A DNA stretch of 64,000 nt from Solirubrobacterales bacterium (GTDB lineage Bacteria; Actinomycetota; Thermoleophilia; Solirubrobacterales; Solirubrobacteraceae), in the NCBI GenBank assembly GCA_003132505.1, contig PKXY01000028.1:138291-202290 (forward strand), written 5' to 3'. Both the position numbers and the translations under genes were made by a program. Below are positions 26,042-33,837 of the stretch, piece after piece. Under the pieces are notes generated by a model, which was not told the origin of the DNA, did no database searches, and saw only the letters and a program-made list of their open reading frames with translations. Every line of letters begins with the position of its first letter. Within the stretch, counting starts at the first letter, position 1.

Positions 26042-26734
26042 TCAACTCGCGGCCAGGATAGGGACGTCATGCACGACCTGGCTCGGCTTGAACGTCGAGG
26101 GGTAGATCGTGACGATCTCGCCCTTGCCGGTGATGCCGTAGACGAGCGCCGTGTGCGCGACGAGCGCCGGATCGGCCACTTCGCGCCGGGACCCGATGCC
26201 CCACGCCTGCCAGACCGCCGCGAGCGCGCTCGCGGACCCGATCAGATACTTCATCTTGCCGGTCATGCCATGAACCGCCAGGAATTGCGCGACCGTGGCC
26301 GGCGTATCGCCCCGAGGGTCGACCGACACGGCGATGATCTGCACCTGGGCCCGCTCGGCGGCCGACATCTCCCCGAGCGCGGTGTGGAGCTTGGAGGTCA
26401 TCAGCGGGCAGAGGTCCGGGCAGTGCGTGTAGAGGAACGTGACGAGCACGGCCTTGCCGCGGTAGCTCCCGATGTTGACCGGCCCCCCGAGGTAGTTCCG
26501 TAGCGCGAGCGCCGGCACCTGCTTGGGATTCCCGACCGCGAGGCCCGCGTAGGCCGAGGTCTGCGTCGCTAGGGAGCCGCCCGGGGCTCGTGGTCCCGAT
26601 GAGCCGCTGTGGATCAGCCGCGAGGAGACCACGCCGACGATCGCCAGCAGCAGCACGAGGTTTATGAGATCCCGCCGCCCCAGCGTCATACCGCGTCGGG
26701 CATGCCGCGGCGGGGTTTGATCGGACTCGATCAT
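26042..26734 (-). CDS. SCO1/SenC/PrrC-family copper-handling protein
   Basis: This is a membrane-anchored thioredoxin-fold protein that delivers copper or reduces cysteines, classically for cytochrome oxidase CuA assembly. An N-terminal helix (LINLVLLLAIVGVVS) anchors it outside the membrane. The copper site is complete: Cys105 and Cys109 (THCPDLCP) and His194 (LVAHTALVYG), counted from the ATG at 26734 (MIESDQ). It is 230 residues long. No oxidase genes are nearby. In this neighbourhood a plausible client is the copper radical oxidase GlxA, since Streptomyces SCO proteins affect GlxA maturation; that link is inference here. Confidence 0.85.
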   Translation of the reverse strand: MIESDQTPPRHARRGMTLGRRDLINLVLLLAIVGVVSSRLIHSGSSGPRAPGGSLATQTSAYAGLAVGNPKQVPALALRNYLGGPVNIGSYRGKAVLVTFLYTHCPDLCPLMTSKLHTALGEMSAAERAQVQIIAVSVDPRGDTPATVAQFLAVHGMTGKMKYLIGSASALAAVWQAWGIGSRREVADPALVAHTALVYGITGKGEIVTIYPSTFKPSQVVHDVPILAAS

Positions 26735-26800
26735 GACTCCCAGCAGTATCGGCTCCCCCAACCCGAGCCATAAGAACCACACGACGCGCCGCAGCCGGCC

Positions 26801-27427
26801 CTACGCGCTCGACACGCCCCCCAGCGCCCGGCCCCCACCGGGGCGCCAACCATCGATCACAACGCTCGCACCCATCAGCACCGCCACGCCCACGGGGCAG
26901 AGCAGCCAGGGAATCCCATTGAGCGCCGCCGGGTAGAGGATCTGCTCTTTTCCGCCGGCGGCGTCGAACAGCAGATGGGCGCAGTTGACGGCGAACACCG
27001 ACCACGCGGCGATCCAGCGACTGCGCCGCCCGTCCCCGCGCCCGGCCGCCCGCGACAGCGCCGGCCACACGACGAGCGTCACTAGCGCCAGCAATAGCAC
27101 GAAACCCAGCGAGTGCGTCTCCGGTCGCCCGCCCCGGAGCGTCTCGAGCGCGTGCGGGCTGATGCTCCCCGCCGCGACGACATGGTCGAGGTCGAGCACC
27201 GATCCGCCGACGAACGCGAGCAGCCCATAGCCGATCCGCTGCCGCGAATGCCAGACGATCGGCGCCACCACGAGCACGCCGATGACCCCGTGGATGAAGA
27301 CCGCCCAGATCGCCGAGGCCAGCGGATGGTTCGTGTCCGAGAGGAACGGCCACTCGGGGTAGGAGCTCAAGCGGAACCTGGCATCGCGCGAGCGGCCGAC
27401 CCTAGCTCGCCCACCGGCTGCCGTCAA
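26801..27427 (-). CDS. DUF457/YdjM-type membrane metal-dependent hydrolase
   Basis: This 208-residue polytopic protein has about four to five helices and the acidic/histidine pattern of the family: GSVLDLDHVVAAG, ETHSLGF and CAHLLFDAAGG. These residues are expected at a metal site in the membrane. Some family members are LexA-regulated or act as phospholipid-related hydrolases, but the reaction is unsettled. It lies 66 bases upstream of the SCO start on the same strand and may be co-transcribed with it. Confidence 0.7.
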   Translation of the reverse strand: MTAAGGRARVGRSRDARFRLSSYPEWPFLSDTNHPLASAIWAVFIHGVIGVLVVAPIVWHSRQRIGYGLLAFVGGSVLDLDHVVAAGSISPHALETLRGGRPETHSLGFVLLLALVTLVVWPALSRAAGRGDGRRSRWIAAWSVFAVNCAHLLFDAAGGKEQILYPAALNGIPWLLCPVGVAVLMGASVVIDGWRPGGGRALGGVSSA

Positions 27428-27467
27428 TTTCGGGGGATTCTGGGGCGGCGCGCGTCTCGCGGCCGCG

Positions 27468-28622
27468 TCACTTCACGAAGTGAGCGCTCGCTCGTGGTCT
27501 CGCATCGCTCGCCGCGGCCGTCGCCGCTGCCAGCCCCGCCAGGTGGCTCTGCAAGCCGACGCCGTAGGCGGTCGGCGTCCCGCCGTAGTTGACGATCAAA
27601 GCCGGACCGCCGCTACAGCTCCAGCCGCTGTCGGTCGCATCCCATGCCCAGCCGAGGTAGGAGACGCCATGGGCGTCGGCCCAGTTCATGTAGGCGAGCG
27701 AGTAGCTGTCGCCACAGTCGTTTTCGCCGAACTCGCCGGTCACGACCGGCGTCTTCGCGGCCAGCGGAGCGATCTCCTGATCCCAGCACGCCGCGTCGTT
27801 GCAGCCCGTGAAGCTGTAGGTGTGAAAGGAGACGACCAGCTGGTGGTCGGGGTCCTGGGGCTCGTACTGCGCCCACTGGCTCTCATCGCCCGCATAGCCG
27901 ATGCCGCCGAGCATCAGCGGGTTGCGCGCGCCGCTCGAGCGCACCGCGTCGACGAGCTGCTGCATGCCGGCGGTGAGATAGGTCACATTGTGGCCGGCGG
28001 TGTCCTTGAACTGCGTTGAGCAGCCGTTCTCCCAGCACGGCCACGAGCTGACGAACGGCTCGTTGTAGAGGTCGAACAGCACGGCCCGGTCGCCGGCGAA
28101 GGTATGCCCGACCGAGCGCCAGAACGCCGGTGCATGGCTCGCGTCCGCCATTGGCCACTGCTCGTTCGCGAGGATCCTCCCCGGCGCCGCCCAGTGCAGG
28201 TCGAGGATCACGTAGAGGCCGGCGGCGTTGAGCGAGTCGACGTAGCGCTTGACTCTGAGGCGGTACTGCGCACCGCCCAGGCGCGGATTGACGCCGTTGA
28301 TCCCAAGCCAGCAGTCCTCGTTCAGCGGCAGTCGCACGACGTTCACGTGCCACGAGGTCATCGCCGCGATCGACGCGGCATTCGTCGGTCCGGCGAAGAC
28401 GGTCGTGGTGGTCTGGCTGATGCAGTTGTACTCGCCACTGGAGCGGTTGACGCCGAGCAGGCGGACCGTCGTGCCCCCGAGCGTCGTCAGATGGTTACCC
28501 GTCACCTCGATCCCGGCTCCAGCCGCCGGGGCAGCCTGCGCAGCCGAGGTGCACAGCAGCGCGGCCGCCATCAGCACGCTCGCTAGCGCAGCTCCGCAGG
28601 TCAATCGGCTCGGAAATCTCAA
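27468..28622 (-). CDS. Secreted glycoside hydrolase family 5 endoglucanase
   Basis: This 384-residue enzyme has a clear signal peptide (cut near TSAAQA-APA). It shows the GH5 motifs VRLPLNEDCWLG, YVILDLHWAAPG, the acid/base Glu188 in FDLYNEPF, SFHTYSFTG, and the nucleophile Glu297 in VVTGEFGEN. Several cysteines suggest disulfides. The ATG at 28622 directly starts the signal peptide. There is no cellulose-binding module. With the two GH6 enzymes this gives the region three secreted beta-1,4-glucanases around a cslA-glxA pair. Confidence 0.9.
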   Translation of the reverse strand: MRFPSRLTCGAALASVLMAAALLCTSAAQAAPAAGAGIEVTGNHLTTLGGTTVRLLGVNRSSGEYNCISQTTTTVFAGPTNAASIAAMTSWHVNVVRLPLNEDCWLGINGVNPRLGGAQYRLRVKRYVDSLNAAGLYVILDLHWAAPGRILANEQWPMADASHAPAFWRSVGHTFAGDRAVLFDLYNEPFVSSWPCWENGCSTQFKDTAGHNVTYLTAGMQQLVDAVRSSGARNPLMLGGIGYAGDESQWAQYEPQDPDHQLVVSFHTYSFTGCNDAACWDQEIAPLAAKTPVVTGEFGENDCGDSYSLAYMNWADAHGVSYLGWAWDATDSGWSCSGGPALIVNYGGTPTAYGVGLQSHLAGLAAATAAASDARPRASAHFVK

Positions 28623-29190
28623 AGGCGTGCTCTCTGGTGCAGCCTAGAGGCCCAGTGTCGTGCAGGCATGGGGATATTTGCGCATTGGCCATCGCCTGTG
28701 CCCAGGCCGCTGTCACTGCCAGATCGCGCGCTACGCGTCTCCGTTGCCATAGGCTGGCCTAGCCGATGCTTGCAACCGGAGTGTCGCTGAACGGTGCTCG
28801 CTGCCCCGAGCGCTCATGTCTCGTGCGAATCAGGCGGCACTCCACGCATGACCTAAACCAATGACCGAGGCACGGTCCAGACTCCTACGGTGTTGCTTAT
28901 GCATTCGGAGAGGATGTCGAAGAGGCGCAGCGCGGCCCTGGTGGTTGGGCCGCCCTCGGGCCGTCTCGCATTCCGGCAGCGCGTAATACTGCGCGACGTG
29001 AACCAGACCGCTCGCGTCTGCCCGTACCTACACGGCCCGGAGGTTCTCGCGTCTACAGTCACGAGGCCTTCTGCAGCCCGGTCCGCCGCTCGCGTACACT
29101 TCGTATCGTCGTTGGAACGGCGTCGCTCGGGGATGGGCGCGCACACCTTCCAGGCACCTCGCGACAGCTGCGCTCCCCGGGGGATCTTGC
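28623..29190. other. Intergenic stretch between GH5 and GTPase-system operon
   Basis: About 570 bases without a convincing gene; both strands have open frames, but their composition is not protein-like. It should contain the divergent promoters for the GH5 gene and for the four-gene GTPase operon. Confidence 0.4.
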
Positions 29191-30306
29191 ATGGCGGTTG
29201 AACGCCTGCCGTCAACATTGGTCGACGAACGCATGGCGGACTGGTTGCGGCCGTTCATTGTGGATCTCGCCGGCGAGCGTATCGGACGCCTCCGGCGGAG
29301 TGTCGAGACGCTGCGCGAGGCGCTCTCCCTTGGGAACGCGGTCGACGCGGTTGCCTATGCCTACGGCGACAAGGATGCCGGCGAGCGGATCATCGAGACC
29401 GTGCGAGTCGCGATGCGCAACACCGGCGCTGCCTACACAGCCGCGGTGAGCGACGCCGAACCGCCGGTTCTCGTCGCCGCCGCGCTCGCCGATCATTTGG
29501 CGGTCAAGCCCGACAGCGAGCTCTCGACTCTGATTTCGTTGCTGGCTCTGTCGGCGGACTGGTGCGGCCGCCGAGCCGCGATCGAGGGCATGAGGCTGGC
29601 CGACTACGCGGCACGTCAGTTGGCTTACCGCTCGGCGATAACGCGACGCACGGCGCAGCTGACCACCTCGCCGTCGGCAAGCGAGTTCGTTCAACGCGCG
29701 TTGCGGTCGCTCGAGGCTGCGACACAAGACGCTGCGCATGGATTGCATGAGGCGAGGCGCGGCAGCGAGTTCGCGACGTTCGCTGACATCCTGATTGCGC
29801 TGGCGGCGAGGGTCGATGAGCTCGCCGCCCGGAGTGAATCCGAGCGTGCCGTCCTGCGCGAGCAGTTGCGTCAACAGACCTGGGTGTCGCAGTCCTGGTG
29901 CGAAACCGCAGAGGCGGAGTGGAGAGATGTTGCGTCGGAGGCGCGTCCGATCATCGCGGCGGTTGAGCTTGCGGAGCGCACTTGGGGTACTACGCCCGCG
30001 GCGGGCGCCGAAGCTCTGCTCGGTAGCATCCTCGCCACCGCGTCAGCCGGCTCAGGCGTCGATCCGATCGCTGCGGTCGCTGCCGCCGGGCCGTACGTTG
30101 CCGACCGCCTGCAGGTCGCTCCGCACCCGTTTCTGTTTCCGCTCGCCGCTGAGCTGGCGCGCTGGCGTGAACTCGAAGCAGATAGAGAGGAGCCGCGGTG
30201 GCGCCCCCCGGAGGGTGGCCTAGCGGACGCCGGGCAGGAGGAGACCGCCATCGCCATGCAGGCCTACCGCGAGGTAATCGCGTTGCGGCTACTCGGACAT
30301 GACTGA
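29191..30306 (+). CDS. GTPase-associated all-helical protein (GASH-like)
   Basis: The 371-residue product is predicted almost entirely alpha-helical, with heptad-like Ala/Leu/Glu patterns (ARVDELAARSESERAVLREQ) and no catalytic motif, signal peptide or membrane segment. It heads an operon with two P-loop GTPases and a GAP1-N-like protein. That combination is what comparative genomics described as GTPase-centred conflict systems with a helical GASH partner. It may act as a scaffold or effector-regulating subunit. ATG at 29191 is used. The 3' end overlaps the next gene by 8 bases. The family name is an assignment from context and overall character, not from a search. Confidence 0.6.
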   Translation: MAVERLPSTLVDERMADWLRPFIVDLAGERIGRLRRSVETLREALSLGNAVDAVAYAYGDKDAGERIIETVRVAMRNTGAAYTAAVSDAEPPVLVAAALADHLAVKPDSELSTLISLLALSADWCGRRAAIEGMRLADYAARQLAYRSAITRRTAQLTTSPSASEFVQRALRSLEAATQDAAHGLHEARRGSEFATFADILIALAARVDELAARSESERAVLREQLRQQTWVSQSWCETAEAEWRDVASEARPIIAAVELAERTWGTTPAAGAEALLGSILATASAGSGVDPIAAVAAAGPYVADRLQVAPHPFLFPLAAELARWRELEADREEPRWRPPEGGLADAGQEETAIAMQAYREVIALRLLGHD

Positions 30307-31198
30307 CGAGTCACAGCAAGATGGCTCGGAGGTCAGGCTCGCCGTGGACGACGCAGTTACGCCTCTGCTCGGCAGCGAACTGCTGAACGCCGAGGAGGCA
30401 GGTCAGCTGCTCACGAGCAGTCCGGGCCGGGTGGTGGTTTGGATGGGTGAGCGAGGCAGCGGCAAGACCACGCTAACCGCGCGCCTCTATGAGCGGCAGC
30501 GCCTCCCAGGCGAGGACGCGACGTTCGCTGGCTCGCGGACGCTGCTGGCTTTCGAGGCGCTGCTCTCCCAGCGCCTCCCCGTGGCGGGCGTCTCCCCAAC
30601 TTTGGCGGACCAGTCGATCCGCGCGGCCGATGAACGCAACATCCATCACCTAGCGCTCATCCAAGGGGAGGAGCGCGTGAACCTGCTTCTCGCGGACCTC
30701 CCGGGCGCGCTCTTCCGGGCGATTGCCGACAACCAGCTCGCCCTGTCGTCGATCCCGCTCGTGCGTCGTGCCGACAAGCTCGTGCTGATCGTCGACGGCG
30801 GTCGCCTGCGCGACCCGGCTACGCGCGCTTCCGTGCTGACCCGCGTGCGCCAGCTGCTCGAGCGTCTGGCCGCCGACGACCTCCCGCACCCCGACTCCGA
30901 CCTTGCGCTCGTGGTCACCAAGTGGGACCTCGTTGTCGAGGACGCGGAAACGCTTGCCTACTGGCAGGCGCGTGAGCATCAGCTCGCGGCGAATGTCCGT
31001 GAGCTGCATGCCGACGCCGAGCACGTGCGCGTCGCGGCCGGCGCCCCGGCCAGCTTTCCTCAAGATGACGGCGTTGGCGCGCTGCGCTCATGGCTCCTAG
31101 CCCCGCCCGGGGCGACGCCCGACCCGCCGGTCGAGACCCAGGAATGGCCGGACGATGCGCCGGAGCAGACGCGAGGTCTGCGCAGGCGTCGGACATGA
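30299..31198 (+). CDS. P-loop GTPase, double-GTPase-system type (first)
   Basis: The 299-residue cytoplasmic GTPase has a G1/Walker A motif at about 50-57 (WMGERGSGKTT), a G3 motif at 133-136 (LLLADLPG) and a G4 specificity motif at 207-210 (VVTKWD). A loop with ISR-like content (SPTLADQSIRAADERNIHHL) lies where switch regions are expected. The ATG overlaps the helical gene, and the stop overlaps the second GTPase in an ATGA, so the pair should be made stoichiometrically. The likely role is a nucleotide-dependent switch or oligomeric sensor controlling the system. Confidence 0.75.
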   Translation: MTDESQQDGSEVRLAVDDAVTPLLGSELLNAEEAGQLLTSSPGRVVVWMGERGSGKTTLTARLYERQRLPGEDATFAGSRTLLAFEALLSQRLPVAGVSPTLADQSIRAADERNIHHLALIQGEERVNLLLADLPGALFRAIADNQLALSSIPLVRRADKLVLIVDGGRLRDPATRASVLTRVRQLLERLAADDLPHPDSDLALVVTKWDLVVEDAETLAYWQAREHQLAANVRELHADAEHVRVAAGAPASFPQDDGVGALRSWLLAPPGATPDPPVETQEWPDDAPEQTRGLRRRRT

Positions 31199-32061
31199 GG
31201 TTCGTCCTCCTCGGCGAACAGGCGACGGGGAAGAGCTCCCTGCTCGTCGCGTTATACGGTGCGCTGGTCAACCGTCGAGCCGGCGACGTGCGCATCGTGC
31301 GCACGGTAGACGACGTCGAGTTTCTGTCCCGTGGACTGCTCGCGTTCGGCCGCCAGGAGAGCCTGCGCCGGACGGAGGTCGACAGCGACGCGAGCCTGAT
31401 CGTCGAGCTGGCAAGGGGGGATCAAGTCGTCAGCCTCGATATTCCGGACCGCTCGGGAGAGTTGCTCAAGCACATGCTCGACGCACGCGTATGGGACCCC
31501 GATCTTCTCGCGCAGATCCGATCTGCAGCAGGGGCGATGCTGTTCCTTCGGGCCGACCTGCTGGCCCCAGGAAAGGCGGGTCCGAAGGCGGATTTTGACT
31601 CGGTTCTCTCCACCGAGCCTGCCGGCCCGACCGAGCCCGCCGAGCCCGACGAGTCCGCGGAAACCGCCGAGAGCGAAACCGCCGAGCTGGGTTGGCACCC
31701 TGGGCTGATGCCGGCCGATGCGCGCGCCGTCGATTTGCTGCAGTCGCTACTGGATCAACGCTCGCGGCCGCTACCCCTCGCGATCATTGTCTCAGCGTGG
31801 GATCGCGTGTCGCCGTCGCCGTCTCCCACGGCCTGGCTATCGGAGCACGTGACGCTTCTCGATCAGTACCTCGCGAGCAACGCCGATCGCCTCCCGCACG
31901 CCGTGTTTGGGGTGTCGGCGCAGGGCGGAGACTTCGCGACGGGCCTGCCATCACAGCTCATTGGCGAAGACCCCTGGGACCGCGCATACCTGGTCGACTC
32001 CGACGGCGTGCGCGATACCTTGTTATCACCGATTGTGTGGCTGCTGGACGCCGCGATGTAG
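31195..32061 (+). CDS. P-loop GTPase, double-GTPase-system type (second)
   Basis: The 288-residue GTPase has G1 at residues 7-15 (GEQATGKSSLLVALYGALV), G3 at 82-89 (DIPDRSGE) and a G4-position motif VSAWD at 199-203 in place of NKxD. Between G3 and G4 an acidic, repetitive Glu/Pro/Ala linker (about 141-165, TEPAEPDESAETAES) interrupts the domain. The ATG at 31195 gives an ATGA overlap with the first GTPase; the longer open frame is a shadow. The two GTPases are distinct in sequence, which suggests a heteromeric switch rather than a recent duplication. Confidence 0.72.
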   Translation: MRFVLLGEQATGKSSLLVALYGALVNRRAGDVRIVRTVDDVEFLSRGLLAFGRQESLRRTEVDSDASLIVELARGDQVVSLDIPDRSGELLKHMLDARVWDPDLLAQIRSAAGAMLFLRADLLAPGKAGPKADFDSVLSTEPAGPTEPAEPDESAETAESETAELGWHPGLMPADARAVDLLQSLLDQRSRPLPLAIIVSAWDRVSPSPSPTAWLSEHVTLLDQYLASNADRLPHAVFGVSAQGGDFATGLPSQLIGEDPWDRAYLVDSDGVRDTLLSPIVWLLDAAM

Positions 32062-32081
32062 CCGAGCCCGCGAGGCAATAA

Positions 32082-32753
32082 ATGAACGCTGTAGATCAGC
32101 TGCTGTTCGGCTACCGCGACGGACATCAGCTGATCGCGGCATCACGCTCGCTCTCGCCGCGACAGCAACGCGACGTCCTGCCGCATCTCGACGCAAGCTT
32201 CGACCACGCCGACGCTCAGCAGCTTGTCGGCATCGGCGTTCCGTCGCTCGACGGCTATCTGCTCGCACGGATCTGGCCGGCTCCCGAGCTCCCTCGCCCC
32301 GGAGCGGTGTGGGCGCACGCGCTCCTGCTGAGCACTGACCAGTTGGTTCGCATTCGCTTGGGCGGTCTGCTCGGGCTGCTGCGCCGACCGCTCAACGATC
32401 AGTTCGAGTGCTACAGCTCTGCGCTGCCGCTGCCAGAGGGAATCGAGCACACAGCGCCGCCGCTGCTCACGCGTGCATTGAACTGGGCTCTACAGTCCGC
32501 CGGTGATAGCCCGGTGATCGTTCTCTGGGACTCCCCGGACGAGGCCGAGACGGCCCTGGTCTCGATGCTCGACGCGTCCCCCGCGGCGGATCGCATGGTC
32601 CTGAGTTTCCGGACTCGCGAGCGTGCGCGCCCGAGCTCGCCCTACCGCATTCAGGTGGCTGCGGCTGTTGCCGGGCCGCTCGGTGACGCGCGCGACCTCG
32701 TGTTCGATCCGCGTCACCCGCCACAGGCGTCGCGGAAGCCGAGCGCAAGCTGA
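32082..32753 (+). CDS. GAP1-N-like protein, probably C-terminally truncated
   Basis: The N-terminus VDQLLFGYRDGHQLIAASRS, then LLARIWPAPELPRPGAVWAH and LLLSTDQL, matches the N-terminal domain of GTPase-associated protein 1 as I recall it. Those proteins usually run for many hundreds of residues with further middle and C-terminal domains. Here the frame stops after 223 residues, 6 bases short of the convergent phosphatase gene, and no further domain follows in any frame. Either it is a naturally short version or the operon lost its end through rearrangement. The ATG at 32082 has a GAGG 8 bases upstream. Confidence 0.6.
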   Translation: MNAVDQLLFGYRDGHQLIAASRSLSPRQQRDVLPHLDASFDHADAQQLVGIGVPSLDGYLLARIWPAPELPRPGAVWAHALLLSTDQLVRIRLGGLLGLLRRPLNDQFECYSSALPLPEGIEHTAPPLLTRALNWALQSAGDSPVIVLWDSPDEAETALVSMLDASPAADRMVLSFRTRERARPSSPYRIQVAAAVAGPLGDARDLVFDPRHPPQASRKPSAS

Positions 32754-32759
32754 GCAATC

Positions 32760-33542
32760 TCAGCCGCGTCTCGCTCGGCGTAATAGCGATGCGCCACCAC
32801 CAGTCGGCCACTCTCGCATTTCGACCATCGGGCGGGGGGGAATGTTGCTCCCGTCGAGGATTGCGGCGGGCACGGCGCGCGTCAGCCAGTCGGCGAGCGA
32901 CTCGAGGTCCGCGTCGGCGAGCTCGGCGGCCATGCCCGGCGGGCGCTGCACGGCGTCGTGCGCATCTGAGGCAACATTGTGGACCAGCCCGTAGCGCACC
33001 AGCTGCTCGGCAAACCGCTGTACCGCTGCGCCGAAGCGCCCGACAAGTGACCCGGCCGTGAGCGAGCAAAGCGCGCCGGCGGCGATCGACGCCTCGAGGA
33101 TCTGCGGGTCGCGTTGGAAGGCAGCACAGCGCTCGGGATGTGCGATGACGACGCCGTAGCCCTTGCGCTCGAAGGTGGCGACGAGGAGATCGACGCCGCT
33201 CACGACCGACGTGAACGGCGGCTCGAGCAGCAGCCAGCGCCGGCCGCCGAGCGTCAGCCGCGAAAGGTCCCGGTCGTTCAGTTCCGCGGCCATCGTCATT
33301 TCTATCTCGGCTCCCGCCCTCACTTTGAGTGGCACACCGGCGGCCAGCAAGCTGGCGTTGACGAGGCCGACGAGCCGCGCGATCGTCGCCGCGTCGTTGC
33401 GGTACTCCCACGAAACGTGAGGAGTTGCCACGATTGTCCGGGTGCCGGCAGCAACCGCGGCTTTCGCGATCGCGAGCGAGTCCTCCATGGTCTGCGGACC
33501 GTCATCGATCCCCGGAAGGATGTGGCAATGCAGGTCAATCAC
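32760..33542 (-). CDS. CpsB/YwqE-type tyrosine phosphatase (PHP domain)
   Basis: This manganese-dependent phosphotyrosine phosphatase would dephosphorylate the tyrosine-rich tail of the BY-kinase in this locus and so control chain length and export. Metal-binding PHP motifs: IDLHCHILPGIDDGP at the N-terminus, VATPHVS, VIAHPER and NVASDAHD. The GTG at 33542 was chosen since the conserved domain begins right after it; this gives 260 residues, the usual family length. The open frame continues to 33602 without a better start. It is divergent from the initiating transferase. Confidence 0.88.
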   Translation of the reverse strand: MIDLHCHILPGIDDGPQTMEDSLAIAKAAVAAGTRTIVATPHVSWEYRNDAATIARLVGLVNASLLAAGVPLKVRAGAEIEMTMAAELNDRDLSRLTLGGRRWLLLEPPFTSVVSGVDLLVATFERKGYGVVIAHPERCAAFQRDPQILEASIAAGALCSLTAGSLVGRFGAAVQRFAEQLVRYGLVHNVASDAHDAVQRPPGMAAELADADLESLADWLTRAVPAAILDGSNIPPRPMVEMREWPTGGGASLLRRARRG

Positions 33543-33800
33543 GGGACTTCGGAGACTATTCTGCACCCCCACGTACGGCTCGCACATGTGGTGGCGATCC
33601 AAGCGTCAAGCTGCCGATTGGCGCAACGTGCGCCGGGGAACTTAGACCGCGGGCCAAGCCGTCCCCACGGTCCGGTATACATAATCCCGTGGACAAGCGC
33701 GCTCGCCAGGCGCGCCATGCCTAGAACCCAGTAGCTGGAGATGACGATTCGCGACGGGCAGTCGCGCAACCGCCGCAAAGAGAGACGTTTCTTGGCGCAC

Positions 33801-33817
33801 TGGGAGGTTTTTTCCCA
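33801..33817. promoter_or_regulatory. Leader hairpin before the initiating transferase gene
   Basis: TGGGA (33801-33805) and TCCCA (33813-33817) enclose a T-rich 7-base loop, 20 bases before the ATG at 33838. A second, similar TGGGA lies next to the start (33832-33836) and could compete for pairing. This would make a simple translational switch, unproven. Confidence 0.3.
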
Positions 33818-33837
33818 AGCGGAGCGAAGGCTGGGAC

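Noticed and set aside
26067-27353. 428-codon minus-strand open frame across the SCO and DUF457 genes
   Set aside because: It spans two genes with recognised motifs in another frame and has an Arg/Gly-rich, non-protein-like composition.
28853-29218. Open frames on both strands before the GTPase operon
   Set aside because: Neither has a protein-like composition, a ribosome-binding site or a recognisable motif; treated as promoter region.
32467-33411. Minus-strand open frame overlapping the GAP1-like and phosphatase genes
   Set aside because: Arg-rich shadow; the phosphatase frame carries the PHP motifs and the GAP1-like frame is protein-like.
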